This document shows positions 25,162 to 33,730 of a DNA stretch of 64,000 nt, piece by piece. How positions within the stretch are numbered: the first letter of the stretch is position 1; each line of letters opens with the position of its first letter. Under the pieces are notes generated by a model, which did no database searches, had not been told where the DNA came from, and saw only the letters and a list, made by a program, of their open reading frames with translations. A program made the position numbers and the translations under genes. Source of the DNA: JAWVFM01 sp963843315 (GTDB taxonomy: Bacteria; Actinomycetota; Thermoleophilia; Solirubrobacterales; 70-9); contig CAWJJU010000004.1 in NCBI GenBank assembly GCA_963843315.1, positions 62,001 to 126,000 of the forward strand, read 5' to 3'.

Positions 25162-26232
25162 TTAAGGGCGGCGGTCGACGACGCGGGTCGCGGTCGCCTT
25201 GAACGTGGCGACGACCCGCGCCCCGGGCCGCAGGCCGAGGCGGTCCGCCGAGGCCACGGTGACCTCGGCGGCGAAGGGCTGCGGCGCCGACAGCCCCACC
25301 CGGGCCCGGTTGCCGATCCGCGTCACCGAGGAAACCGTCGCCCGCAGGTGGTTGATCGCCGAGGTCGGCGCCTGCGTCCCCTCCGGCTCCAGGGCGATCT
25401 CCCACGGGTACACGGTGACGGCGACCGCACCCTCCCCCAGGTCGGCGCTGGTCACGACGCCGCCGCCTTCGAGGTCCACCGCGGTGAGTCCACCCGACCC
25501 CGGGCGCGCGACGCCCGTGAGCACGACCGCCCCGGTGAAACCGGCCACGAACCGGCTTGCGGGGGATGAGCTGAGCTCCTCGGGGGACCCGCGCTGCTCG
25601 ATTCGGCCCGCGTTCAGCACGGCGACCTCATCGGCCAGCAGGGCGGCCTCGGCGAAGTCGTGGGTGACGACGATCGCCGGCGCGTCGAGCCCGTCCAGCA
25701 GCACCGCGAGCTCGCTCCGCGCCACGGCCCGGGTGGGGCCGTCGAGCGCAGCGAGCGGCTCGTCCAGAAGCAGCAGCCCTGGCTCGGGCGCGAGCGCCCG
25801 AGCCAGGGCGACCCGCTGGCACTCGCCGCCCGAGAGCTCGCGGGGCCGCGCACCGGCGAGCCGGCCGATGCCGAATCGCTCGAGGGCCGCCATCGCGCGC
25901 CTCGAGCGCTCGCCCCGATCGAGGCCGCGCAGGCCGTAGCCCACGTTGTCCGCGGCGCTCAGGTGGGGAAACAGCGCGTAGTCCTGGAAGACGAAGCCGA
26001 GGCCGCGGACTTCCGGCGGCAGGTCGATCCCGCGCTCGGTGTCGAGCCAGACGGTCCCTGCGAGGCCGACTCGCCCGCGGCTCGGCCTCACCAGACCGGC
26101 GAGCGCGCGCAGCACGGTCGACTTGCCCGAGCCCGACGGGCCGACGAGGGCGAGCCGCCGGCCCGAGGCGACCTCGATGTCCGCCACCACGCCGAAGTCG
26201 CGGCGCGACACCTCGATGGACGCGCTCAGCAT
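25162..26232 (-). CDS. modC: Molybdate ABC transporter ATP-binding protein
   Basis: The start ATG (26230-26232) overlaps the modB stop by one base and gives 356 residues. There is Walker A GPSGSGKST, Q-loop FVFQDYALFPH, signature LSGGECQRVALARAL and Walker B LLLLDEPLAALD. The C-terminal part (about 240-356) carries a TOBE/Mop-like regulatory domain (INHLRATVSSVTRIGNRARVGL). It energises molybdate (or tungstate) import with ModB and ModA. Confidence 0.93.
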   Translation of the reverse strand: MLSASIEVSRRDFGVVADIEVASGRRLALVGPSGSGKSTVLRALAGLVRPSRGRVGLAGTVWLDTERGIDLPPEVRGLGFVFQDYALFPHLSAADNVGYGLRGLDRGERSRRAMAALERFGIGRLAGARPRELSGGECQRVALARALAPEPGLLLLDEPLAALDGPTRAVARSELAVLLDGLDAPAIVVTHDFAEAALLADEVAVLNAGRIEQRGSPEELSSSPASRFVAGFTGAVVLTGVARPGSGGLTAVDLEGGGVVTSADLGEGAVAVTVYPWEIALEPEGTQAPTSAINHLRATVSSVTRIGNRARVGLSAPQPFAAEVTVASADRLGLRPGARVVATFKATATRVVDRRP

Positions 26233-27038
26233 CAGCGCGCTGCCTCGCGCGCCGCGGCCCCGGAGAGGAGCCGGACCGAGAGGAGCAGGGCGGCGGCCAA
26301 GGCGATCAGGACCGCCGACAGGGCGAGAGCCGCCGGGAAGTCGCGGCTGAACTCGGCGAAGATCGCCAGGGGCGCCGTCTGCGTGATGCCGCTGAACGAG
26401 CCGGCGAACATCAGCGTGGCCCCGAACTCGCCCAGCGCCCTCCCCCACGCCAGCGCCATCCCGGACGCGATCCCGGAGCGCGCGCAAGGCAAGGCGACCC
26501 GGGCGAAGGTCCCAGCCTCGCTCGCACCGAGAGTCCGGGACGCCTCGAGCAGCGCCGGGTCGACCGCCTCGAAGGCCGCCTGCGCCTGGCGAACGTAGAA
26601 CGGGGCCGCGACGAAGGTGAGCGCGACGACCACTCCCGCCGTCTGCAGGACGAGCTGGATCCCGGCGTCGTCGAGCGTGGCCCCGAGGATGCCCTTCGGC
26701 CCGAACGCGGCCAGCAGGGCGATGCCGGCGACCGCGGGCGGCATCACCAGCGGCACCTCGATCGCGGTGATCACCAGCGCCCGGCCCCGGAACCTCCGGG
26801 TCGCCAGGAGGTAGGAGGCCGGCGTTCCGACCGCGACGATGATCGCGAGCGCGATCAGGGTCGTCTTCAGGCTCAGCCACAGCGCGGTGCGAACCGAGTC
26901 CTCGCCGAGGCTCGACACGAGCCGCGACGGGCTGGTATTGATGAAGAGGGCCAGCACCGGCAGGGCGAGGAAGGCGATCACCACCGCGAGCGCCGCGACG
27001 AGCGCGACCGCGAACGCGCTGCGGCGGCCGGCGCTCAC
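26232..27038 (-). CDS. modB: Molybdate ABC transporter permease
   Basis: This 268-residue permease has about six hydrophobic segments and the EAA-type loop EASRTLGASEAGTFARVALPCARSG for ModC contact. PLVMPPAVAGIALLAAFG is typical of ModB/CysT-like permeases. It overlaps modA by four bases (ATGA), and modC follows at once, giving the order modA-modB-modC. Confidence 0.94.
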   Translation of the reverse strand: MSAGRRSAFAVALVAALAVVIAFLALPVLALFINTSPSRLVSSLGEDSVRTALWLSLKTTLIALAIIVAVGTPASYLLATRRFRGRALVITAIEVPLVMPPAVAGIALLAAFGPKGILGATLDDAGIQLVLQTAGVVVALTFVAAPFYVRQAQAAFEAVDPALLEASRTLGASEAGTFARVALPCARSGIASGMALAWGRALGEFGATLMFAGSFSGITQTAPLAIFAEFSRDFPAALALSAVLIALAAALLLSVRLLSGAAAREAAR

Positions 27039-27796
27039 CGGGGCGGCAGGCCGAAGCCGGCGGCCCGCAGGTCCGCGCGGCCCCTGCCGGAGAAGAGGCC
27101 CGAGACGAATCGGCGAGCCTCCGCAGGGTGGGGGGCACCAGCCACGATCGCCACGCCGTAGGCGACGTCGGGGGTGATCGAGGGCGGGATTCGCAGCGCC
27201 CGCAGCTCGCCGCCGGCGGCCTCGACGTCGGTGACGTAGAGGAAGCCGGCGTTCACGGCGCCGGCCGTGAGCTTGCCGACGATCCCGGCGACGTCCGGCT
27301 CCTCGCTCGCGACGTTGCCCAGGATCGCCCTGCGCTCGCCGGTCGGGAGCTTCGCCAGCGCCTCGCGGGCGTAGTCGCCCGCCGGCACGCCCTCGGCTCC
27401 GATCGCGATCGTCGTGCCCTGCTTGGCGAGATCGTCGAGGGAGCGGATTGGGGACCCGGCCGGGACCGCGACGACGAGGCGGTTGATGGCGAAGGTCCGC
27501 GGGGGTCCAACGAGGCCTTGGTGGTGAAGAGCGCCGGGAAGCGACGTGTTCGCCGATGCGAAGACGTCGGGCGTGACACCCTGGCGGATCTGAGCGGCGA
27601 GGTCTTCGGAGCCCGCGAACGATTGCTTCGCGTCGAAGCCCGCATGGCTCGCGTAGTCGGTGAACGCGCTCTGAAGCGAGGAGGCGGCGGAGACGATGAC
27701 GGCGCTCGAGCCGGTCGAGGAGCCGCAGCCGGCGGAGGCGATCGCGGCCGTGAGGGTGAGCGCGAGCGAGCCCGGCGCGAGCCCGGCGCGCATCAT
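27035..27796 (-). CDS. modA: Molybdate-binding lipoprotein
   Basis: This 253-residue protein has a lipoprotein signal with lipobox ASAGC (Cys24), which anchors it outside the membrane. The mature part is a type II periplasmic-binding fold: VIVSAASSLQSAFTDYA, SFAGSEDLAAQIRQGVTPDVFASA, NRLVVAVPAGSP and GVPAGDYAREAL. These match ModA, with oxyanion contacts in SAASSL and the SEDL region. It delivers molybdate to ModBC. It directly follows the Mop-domain regulator gene with an overlap of four bases. Confidence 0.93.
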   Translation of the reverse strand: MMRAGLAPGSLALTLTAAIASAGCGSSTGSSAVIVSAASSLQSAFTDYASHAGFDAKQSFAGSEDLAAQIRQGVTPDVFASANTSLPGALHHQGLVGPPRTFAINRLVVAVPAGSPIRSLDDLAKQGTTIAIGAEGVPAGDYAREALAKLPTGERRAILGNVASEEPDVAGIVGKLTAGAVNAGFLYVTDVEAAGGELRALRIPPSITPDVAYGVAIVAGAPHPAEARRFVSGLFSGRGRADLRAAGFGLPPR

Positions 27797-28185
27797 CCCG
27801 TCGAGTCGCGCTCGACCATCACCGACGTCGCCTTGACGAACGCCGTCGCCGCGACCCCCTCGGCGAGGCCGAGCTCGTCGACGGCGTCCCGGGTGATCGC
27901 CGCGGTCAGCCGATGCGGTCCCGCCTCGATCTCGACGAGGGCCATGACCCCGTCCACCTCCACGGAGCGAACGACGCCGGGGAAGCGGTTGCGCGCGGAG
28001 AGCCCGTCGCCGGTGCGGTGGCGCCGGGGTCGCTTGGACAGCCGCTCGACCTCCGCGGCCGGCACGCGGCGGCGGTTGCGCGAGTCGCGAACGGTTCGCA
28101 GCTTGCCGCCGCGATCCCAGCGCCGCAGCGTGTCCACGCTGACGCCAAGCGCGCTCGCTGCCTCTCCAAGCGTGAGATCGGGCAT
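27793..28185 (-). CDS. MerR-type HTH regulator with Mop (molybdate-binding) domain
   Basis: The 130 residues from ATG 28183-28185 contain an excisionase/MerR-like winged HTH (LTLGEAASALGVSVDTLRRW...RVPAAEVERL, about 1-50), a basic linker (KRPRRHRTG), and one Mop/TOBE domain (about 65-130: RNRFPGVVRSVEVDGVMALVEIEAG...AFVKATSVMVER). An alternative ATG (28195-28197) would add four residues. It is the first gene of the modABC operon and overlaps modA, so it is presumably the molybdate-responsive regulator of the operon, an analogue of ModE with a different DNA-binding domain. Sign of regulation is unknown. Confidence 0.88.
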   Translation of the reverse strand: MPDLTLGEAASALGVSVDTLRRWDRGGKLRTVRDSRNRRRVPAAEVERLSKRPRRHRTGDGLSARNRFPGVVRSVEVDGVMALVEIEAGPHRLTAAITRDAVDELGLAEGVAATAFVKATSVMVERDSTG

Positions 28186-28187
28186 CT

Positions 28188-28206
28188 GCCTAAGCATTGC
28201 ATAGGC
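28188..28206. promoter_or_regulatory. Imperfect 19-bp palindrome at the head of the mod operon
   Basis: GCCTAAGCATTGCATAGGC has arms GCCTA/TAGGC and GCA/TGC in register; only the 6th/14th pair breaks symmetry around the central base. It begins three bases upstream of the preferred start of the Mop regulator, where an autoregulatory operator would block transcription or ribosome access. Binding by the regulator is inferred. Confidence 0.45.
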
Positions 28207-28264
28207 AGGCCTGGCGCGGGGAGGCCCGAGGCGCGTGTCCGCGCATGCTCCGGAGGGAAACCGA

Positions 28265-28336
28265 TTGGGGAGCCCGGACTCGAACCGGGATTGCACGGAC
28301 CAAAACCGTGAGTCCTGCCAATTGGACGACTCCCCA
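28265..28336 (-). tRNA. tRNA-Gln (anticodon TTG)
   Basis: The reverse strand folds as a full cloverleaf of 72 nt. The acceptor is TGGGGAG/CTCCCCA with U1-A72 as usual for tRNA-Gln, the D stem is GTCC/GGAC, the anticodon stem is CACGG/CCGTG with loop TTTTGGT (anticodon TTG), and the T arm is CCCGG-TTCGAGT-CCGGG. CCA is not encoded. It reads CAA/CAG codons. It lies between the mod regulator and a PucR-type gene, all on the minus strand. Confidence 0.95.
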
Positions 28337-28371
28337 TTCGCAGGTCGACCAGCGTAGCCCGCGGCTCGTGG

Positions 28372-29637
28372 TTATTCGTCGGCGGGCTTTCGCACCCGGC
28401 CGGCCGCGGTCCCCGGCTCGGTCGCGGGGCCGTGAGCGGAGGTGATGCCGAGGACGCGCATGGCCTTCAGCCCCAGCCCGAGCTTCTCCCGGCCCTCGGT
28501 GGACGACATGTCGTGGCCGGAGAGCTCGCGCACCCGCTCCAGCCGGTAGCGGATGGTGTGACGGTGGGTGAAGAGCTGGGCCGCCGTCGGCGTGACGTTG
28601 CCGTCGTTGTCGAGAAACGCCTCCACCGTGGCGAGCAGGTCGGTCTCGTACTGCTCGTCGTAGGTGGCGAGCGGCGCCACCGTCTCGTGGTAGAAGCGCT
28701 CCAGCTCGGAGCGATCCTCGCTCATGGCCGGCAGGAGCAGCCGGTAGGAGCCCGTGTCCTCGAAGCTCAGCGGAGTGCGGCCCTCGGCCTCCCCCACGTT
28801 CGCCGCCAGCATCGCCTCACGCCCGGCGCGGTAGAGGTCGACCGGGTCGGCGGCGAAGCGGCTTCGGGCCACGAACACCGCGAAACCCGGAAGCGACGCC
28901 TCGAGCTCGCGCTGAAGGGCGGCGGCGGCGCGCTCCAGGACGGCCGGCTCCGCGGCCGGCGCGATGGCGGTGACCTCCGCCGACTCGCCCTCGCCCAGCG
29001 CCGCGAGCGTGCCGCCGGCCGATCCGCGCAGCGCGCGCAGGGCGACCATGAGCACTCGGTTGCGCCACTCGCCCGCCTGGGCGGCGTGGGGAATCGCCCG
29101 CGCGATGAGCACGCCGGCGCCGGCCTCAACCTGCGCGCCGAGCTCCGCCGAGCGGGCCACGATGTCGCCGCGATCGGTCACGTCGCGGTCCAGCACCGCC
29201 CGCACCAGCTTGCCCGCGGCCTCGTCGCTGGCCCACTCGGGTGAGCGCGCCCGCTCGACCTCGAGCGCGAGCAGCGTGCAGACCATCCTCGTCGTCATCG
29301 GCTCGGGGACGCCTTCGCGCGGGCGATAGCGCAGCTCCCCGACCTGCTGGTCGGCGACCCGCAGCTCGGCGACGAGCACGCCCGAGCCGGCCTCGAGCAG
29401 CCGCGTCTCCTCGGCCGGCGACGGCGCCGCGACCGCGAGGACGGCGCTCGAGCGGTCGATCAGGGCGACGCTCGCCCCCAGCAGCTTGGCCGCCGCGCGG
29501 GCGACGTCCGGCAGGCCCGCGCCGGACTCGATGGCGTCGGAGAGCGCCTCGAGCACGCCGCCGTCCGGCGGCGTGGAGCCTGCCTTCGCCGCAGATTCGC
29601 GGCCGCGACCCTTTGCGCCGGTGCCCTTCGCGCTCAT
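28372..29637 (-). CDS. PucR/CdaR-type transcriptional regulator
   Basis: This 421-residue protein has a basic disordered N-terminus (about 1-25), a GAF-like region (about 28-130), a GGDEF-like degenerate middle domain typical of CdaR/PucR proteins, and a C-terminal HTH_30 domain (NGNVTPTAAQLFTHRHTIRYRLERV near 350-380). These regulators usually control catabolic genes in response to a small ligand; neither ligand nor target is evident. It is transcribed toward the tRNA gene. Confidence 0.88.
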   Translation of the reverse strand: MSAKGTGAKGRGRESAAKAGSTPPDGGVLEALSDAIESGAGLPDVARAAAKLLGASVALIDRSSAVLAVAAPSPAEETRLLEAGSGVLVAELRVADQQVGELRYRPREGVPEPMTTRMVCTLLALEVERARSPEWASDEAAGKLVRAVLDRDVTDRGDIVARSAELGAQVEAGAGVLIARAIPHAAQAGEWRNRVLMVALRALRGSAGGTLAALGEGESAEVTAIAPAAEPAVLERAAAALQRELEASLPGFAVFVARSRFAADPVDLYRAGREAMLAANVGEAEGRTPLSFEDTGSYRLLLPAMSEDRSELERFYHETVAPLATYDEQYETDLLATVEAFLDNDGNVTPTAAQLFTHRHTIRYRLERVRELSGHDMSSTEGREKLGLGLKAMRVLGITSAHGPATEPGTAAGRVRKPADE

Positions 29638-29685
29638 CGGGGAATAGTAGGCGGGGGTCGCCGGAGGCCGCGAAGGGTGCGCGGG

Positions 29686-29931
29686 CTAGGTGAAGACGCT
29701 CGAGATCTGGTCCCAGTGCAGGACGATGAGCGCCCCGACCGCGACGCCCACGAGCACCAGCGCCACCAGCACGAACAGGGAGAGCAGCAAAGCGGTCGCC
29801 TTCTCCCAGGTCCGGCTGAACGAGCCGATGGCGGGAGCCAGGATGAGCGCGCTGAAGGCGATGAGGCTCACGAAGAGGCCTGCGCCTCCGGAGATCAGAA
29901 CCTCACTGGGAATCGCTGCTGTGCAGAGCAT
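29686..29931 (-). CDS. Small two-segment membrane protein
   Basis: These 81 residues contain two hydrophobic helices (about 10-35 and about 45-72) separated by SFSRTWEKATA. There is no recognised domain. Its start lies inside the last 29 bp of the DedA-PAP2 gene, so it is the final gene of the tatD-rsmA-ispE-dedA run. Function unknown. Confidence 0.6.
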   Translation of the reverse strand: MLCTAAIPSEVLISGGAGLFVSLIAFSALILAPAIGSFSRTWEKATALLLSLFVLVALVLVGVAVGALIVLHWDQISSVFT

Positions 29932-31396
29932 CCGCCCCGTCAGTCTTGCGCAAGTGGGTGACGACCAGGGCCGCCGCCGAGAGCAGGGAGAACACCGCGA
30001 CGCCCACGGCCCAGCCGCCGAACACGTCGCTGGCGTAGTGCGCGTGCAGGTAGACGCGGCTGATGCCCACCAGCGCGGTGACGACGATCCCGCCGACGAT
30101 CACCGCCGTCCGCTTCGCAAGGGGCACGCGGCCCCCGAACGCCGCGGCGAACGCCAGATACGTGTAGACGACGGCGTGCGCCGCGTGACCGCTCGGATAC
30201 GAGGAACGGCTGGTGTCGATCAACGGGTCGGCGGGCCGGGGCCTGTCGACCGCTGCCTTGATGATGTCCACCGCGATCGTGGTCAGGATCAGCCCCGCGA
30301 CCAGCACTACCACGGCGGCCCACCGTCCGCGCACCGCGAACGCGGCGCAGCCGAGCAGCGCCACCGCGAGCATTGCGGGCGCAGAGCCCAGGTCGGTGAT
30401 CACCTTTGCGACGTCGGTCAACGCGCCGCCTCGCAGACTGTCGACGACGTGGAAGGCCCAGCGGTCGACGGCGAGCGTGCCCGTCTCGTGGGTGATGGTC
30501 GAGACCTGGAAGATCACTGCGAATCCGGCGACCGCGGCGGCGGCCATGAGCGCCGTCAGCTCCAGGCCGAGGTCGCCGGGCGTCACGCGCTCGAGCGCGA
30601 ACCGGGCGTGCGGCTGCAGGCGCCTGCCGAGTCGCAGGAGCCACCGGCCGGACCTGCTGCCCTCCATGCGGGCCTCCAGCTCCCTGCGGTTCTCCTCCAC
30701 CCGCAGGTAGCGGACGGCGAAGACGATCCCCACGATCAGGCCGACCGCGGCGCCGAAGTAGGCCGTGCCCTTGCTCGCCGCATTCGCAGCGGCGTCCAGA
30801 TGCTGCGAGGCGAAGTAGCCAACCAGCGAGAACGCCGCCGCCCACAGGCCCGTGCCGAGGAGGCTGTACGGCAGGAAGTTGCGGTAGCGCATGCCCGAGC
30901 TCCCCGCGATGAACGGGGCAAGCGCCCGCACGAGCCCGATGAAGCGCCCGATCAGGATCGTGCGCCCTCCGTAGCGCGCGAAGTAGGACTCGACCTTCTC
31001 GAAGCGCTCCTCCGTGATCCGCAGGAACCCGCCGTGGCGCAGGATGAACTCCCTGCCCAGCCGGTTGCCGAGCAGGAAGCTCGCCGAGTCGCCGGCGAAC
31101 GCGCAGGCCCAGACGACCGCGATCGTGACCACGATCGACGTCGCTCCCTGCCCTGCGACCGCTCCGCCCAGGATCACGACGGACTCGCCGGGCAGGATCA
31201 GGCCGACGAAGGCGCCCGTCTCCAGGAAAGCCGCTGCACCGACCAGGGCATACGTCCACGAGCCGAGGCTGTGCGAGACGTTGTCCAGGGCGTTCTGGAT
31301 GTCGATCGAGCCCAGCAGCTTGCTGAGCCCGTAGAGCAGCACCAGGACCAGGATCCCCAGGCCGACCTGCGGCCATCGCTCGCGCGGGACCCTCAC
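29903..31396 (-). CDS. DedA-family membrane protein fused to PAP2 phosphatase
   Basis: A GTG start (31394-31396) overlapping the ispE stop gives 497 residues. Residues about 10-220 are a DedA/VTT domain (LETGAFVGLILPGESVVILGG, FLLGNRLGREFILRHGG, GRFIGLVRALAPFIAG). Residues about 280-480 are a PAP2 phosphatase with the three catalytic motifs KAAVDRPRP, SYPSGHA and SRVYLHAHYASDVFGG. DedA proteins act in lipid-carrier flipping and PAP2 enzymes dephosphorylate lipid pyrophosphates. The fusion may therefore couple recycling of undecaprenyl pyrophosphate at the outer face with return of the carrier. That role is inference. Confidence 0.9.
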   Translation of the reverse strand: MRVPRERWPQVGLGILVLVLLYGLSKLLGSIDIQNALDNVSHSLGSWTYALVGAAAFLETGAFVGLILPGESVVILGGAVAGQGATSIVVTIAVVWACAFAGDSASFLLGNRLGREFILRHGGFLRITEERFEKVESYFARYGGRTILIGRFIGLVRALAPFIAGSSGMRYRNFLPYSLLGTGLWAAAFSLVGYFASQHLDAAANAASKGTAYFGAAVGLIVGIVFAVRYLRVEENRRELEARMEGSRSGRWLLRLGRRLQPHARFALERVTPGDLGLELTALMAAAAVAGFAVIFQVSTITHETGTLAVDRWAFHVVDSLRGGALTDVAKVITDLGSAPAMLAVALLGCAAFAVRGRWAAVVVLVAGLILTTIAVDIIKAAVDRPRPADPLIDTSRSSYPSGHAAHAVVYTYLAFAAAFGGRVPLAKRTAVIVGGIVVTALVGISRVYLHAHYASDVFGGWAVGVAVFSLLSAAALVVTHLRKTDGADALHSSDSQ

Positions 31397-32226
31397 GACA
31401 CCTCCAGGCAGGCGCTCACCGCGCGCGCGTAGCGCGGCGGCAGCGCCGCGGCCACGGAGTCGGCCTCCATCGGACCGGGGCACAAGCCGATCGCGGTGGG
31501 CCCCGAGCCGGCGACCATCACGTGGTCGGCGCCCGCGTCGGCGAGAGCCTCCAGCGCGCCCTCGATCTCCGGGTCGAGCGATCGCGCCGCCGCCTCCAGA
31601 TCGTTCACCAGCAGCTCGGAATACTCCAGGGGCGAGCGACCGGCCTCCACGGAGTCGCGGATGCAACCCTCCGCCTCGGCAAGCCCCTCGAGCGAGCGCG
31701 TCGAACCAAGCCTGTCGGCCTCCGCGTAGACCTCGCCGGCGCGCAGCTGTGTTTCGCCGGGGACGGCGACCACCCCGAGCTCGCCCGGCGGCGGCAGCGG
31801 CTCGACCCGCTCCCCGGCGCCCCCCACCAGCGCGAAGCGGGGCGCCAGCTGCGAGGGCACGTCGGCTCCCAGCTCGAAGGCGAGCCCCTCGATCCCGTCG
31901 ACCTCGCCCTGGGCCAGGCGCAGGACGGCGGCTGCGTCGGCGCTGCCCCCGCCGAGCCCGGCCGCCACGGGGATCAGCTTCTCGATCTCGATCCGCACCG
32001 GGCCCGAGCTCCAGCCGAGCCGGCGCAGGCCCTCGAGCGCTGCGCTCGCCAGGTTCGGCCCGGCGACCCCGGGGCAGAGCACCTCGTCGGCCTCGGCGGC
32101 GTCCACCGTGATCGCATCGGCGAGCGTGAGCGGACAGAAGAGCGAGCGCAGCTCGTGCAGGCCGTCGTGGCGCCGCGGCCCCACGTACAGGCAGAGGTTC
32201 AGCTTCGCGGGCGCCCTCAGCCTCAT
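31393..32226 (-). CDS. ispE: 4-diphosphocytidyl-2-C-methyl-D-erythritol kinase
   Basis: This 277-residue GHMP kinase has APAKLNLCLYVGPRRHDGLHEL, the ATP loop IPVAAGLGGGSADAAAVL, and C-terminal MVAGSGPTAIGL. It phosphorylates CDP-methylerythritol in the MEP pathway of isoprenoid synthesis. It overlaps rsmA upstream and the DedA-PAP2 gene downstream by four bases each. Order rsmA-ispE is widely conserved in actinobacteria. Confidence 0.95.
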   Translation of the reverse strand: MRLRAPAKLNLCLYVGPRRHDGLHELRSLFCPLTLADAITVDAAEADEVLCPGVAGPNLASAALEGLRRLGWSSGPVRIEIEKLIPVAAGLGGGSADAAAVLRLAQGEVDGIEGLAFELGADVPSQLAPRFALVGGAGERVEPLPPPGELGVVAVPGETQLRAGEVYAEADRLGSTRSLEGLAEAEGCIRDSVEAGRSPLEYSELLVNDLEAAARSLDPEIEGALEALADAGADHVMVAGSGPTAIGLCPGPMEADSVAAALPPRYARAVSACLEVS

Positions 32227-32981
32227 CCCAGAGCCTCCGCCAGCTCACGGAACTGCTGCGGCGTGAGCTGCTCCGCGCGCGCCGACGCCGGCATCCCGGC
32301 GGCCTCCAGGGCCGCCGCGGCGCTCGCCCGCATCGCCACACCCGACAGCTCCAGGGAGCGCGCCAGGGCCTTGCGGCGGTGCGCGAACGCGCCGCGGACC
32401 ACGTTCTCCAAGCCTTCGCCCGCGCCCGGGCCGATGCGCTCCAGCCGGATCAGCGCCGAGTCCACCCGCGGCCGCGGCCTGAACACCGCCGGGTCGATCG
32501 CCCGCACCAGCCGGACCGTGCAGGCGAGCTGCACCATCACGCTCGGAGAGCCGTAGGTGCGTGACCCCGGCCCGGCGCGCAGGCGATCGGCGATCTCGCG
32601 CTGGACCATCACGGTCCAGGCACGGATTCGGGGCAGCTCGGCGATCGTCCGGATGAGCAGGGGGGTCGCGATGGCGTAGGGAAGGTTGGCGACCATGGCG
32701 GTCGGCTCCGGATCCAGCCCGGCGAGATCCACCTGCATCGCGTCACCCCAGTGAAGCTCGACCCGCGGGTGCCGGGCGGCGAGCTCCTCGAGGGGCTCGC
32801 GCAGGCGCTGATCGAGCTCGATCACGTGCACGTGCGCCGCGGCGCCCGCCAGCCGCTCGGTCAGCACGCCCTCCCCCCCGCCGACCTCGAGCACGACCTC
32901 CTCTCCCTCCAGCCGGGCGTCGCGCACGATGGCGTCGAGCAAATTCGGGTCGGCGAGGAAGTTCTGGCCGAGGCGGGTCAC
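32223..32981 (-). CDS. rsmA: 16S rRNA A1518/A1519 N6-dimethyltransferase
   Basis: A GTG start overlapping the tatD stop (GTGA) gives 252 residues. Family blocks are RLGQNFLADPNLLDAIV, the SAM site VLEVGGGEGVLTERL, and the catalytic NLPYAIATPLL. The C-terminal helical domain is present. It dimethylates two adjacent adenines in the small-subunit rRNA. It is slightly shorter at the N-terminus than typical RsmA. Confidence 0.93.
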   Translation of the reverse strand: MTRLGQNFLADPNLLDAIVRDARLEGEEVVLEVGGGEGVLTERLAGAAAHVHVIELDQRLREPLEELAARHPRVELHWGDAMQVDLAGLDPEPTAMVANLPYAIATPLLIRTIAELPRIRAWTVMVQREIADRLRAGPGSRTYGSPSVMVQLACTVRLVRAIDPAVFRPRPRVDSALIRLERIGPGAGEGLENVVRGAFAHRRKALARSLELSGVAMRASAAAALEAAGMPASARAEQLTPQQFRELAEALG

Positions 32982-33730
32982 CAGCCGAAGACGCGAGCGG
33001 CGTTGGCCTCCACTGCCGCCTCGAGCCGGTCCGCCCCCATCCCGCGCTCCTGCGCCAGCCGGGCGGCGGTCTCGACCACCTGGGCGGGGCTGTTGGGCCG
33101 CCCGCGACGCGACTGCGGCGAGAGGAACGGCGAGTCGGTCTCGACCAGCAGGAGCTCCTCGGGAACCACCCGCGCCGCCTCGCGCAGGGAGTGTGACCTC
33201 GGATAGGTCAGGTTGCCCGCGAACGAGCAGTACCAGCCCTCGCCCGCGGCCTCGGCCGCCTGCGCCGCGTCTCCCGAGAAGCAGTGCAGGATCACCGTCA
33301 CGCCCCGGGCCCGCCGCCGCAGGACGTCGAAGCACTCGGGAATCGAGTCGCGCATGTGGATCACCACCGGCTTGGCGGCCCCCCGTGCGATCTCGATCTG
33401 GGCCTCGAACGCACGCATCTGGTCGTCGCGCGGGGCGCCGTCGCGGAAGTAGTCGAGCCCCGTCTCGCCAACGGCCGCCACGCGCGGATCCGTCGCGAGC
33501 CGCTCGATCGACGCAGCGGCCTCGTCGTCGAAACCCGCGGCCGAGTTGGGGTGCCTGCCGACCGCCGCCGCCACGGCCTCGTGCTCCTCCGCGAGCCCGA
33601 CCACGAGCGGATTGGTGTCCTCGCCCAGGCCCACGGTCAGCATCCGCACAACGCCCGCGGCGGCGGCCGCGGCGACGACGTCGCCGGGCTCTCCCTCGCA
33701 CAGGGTCAGGTGGCAGTGGGAGTCGATCAC
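32978..33730 (-). CDS. tatD: TatD-family metal-dependent hydrolase/DNase
   Basis: A GTG start at 33728-33730 gives 250 residues. Metal ligands are visible in VIDSHCHL, AVGETGLDYF, VVIHMRDS, ILHCFSG and LLVETDSPFLSP, all diagnostic of TatD. Members are Mg-dependent 3'-5' exonucleases or D-aminoacyl-related hydrolases; the exact substrate is not settled. It is coupled both to the upstream lipoprotein gene and to rsmA. Confidence 0.93.
   Translation of the reverse strand: MIDSHCHLTLCEGEPGDVVAAAAAAGVVRMLTVGLGEDTNPLVVGLAEEHEAVAAAVGRHPNSAAGFDDEAAASIERLATDPRVAAVGETGLDYFRDGAPRDDQMRAFEAQIEIARGAAKPVVIHMRDSIPECFDVLRRRARGVTVILHCFSGDAAQAAEAAGEGWYCSFAGNLTYPRSHSLREAARVVPEELLLVETDSPFLSPQSRRGRPNSPAQVVETAARLAQERGMGADRLEAAVEANAARVFGW

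Noticed and set aside
31397..32341. N-terminal extension of the DedA-PAP2 frame
   Set aside because: The extension is antisense-like shadow sequence over ispE in another frame; the GTG start at 31396 in a GTGA overlap fits the operon.
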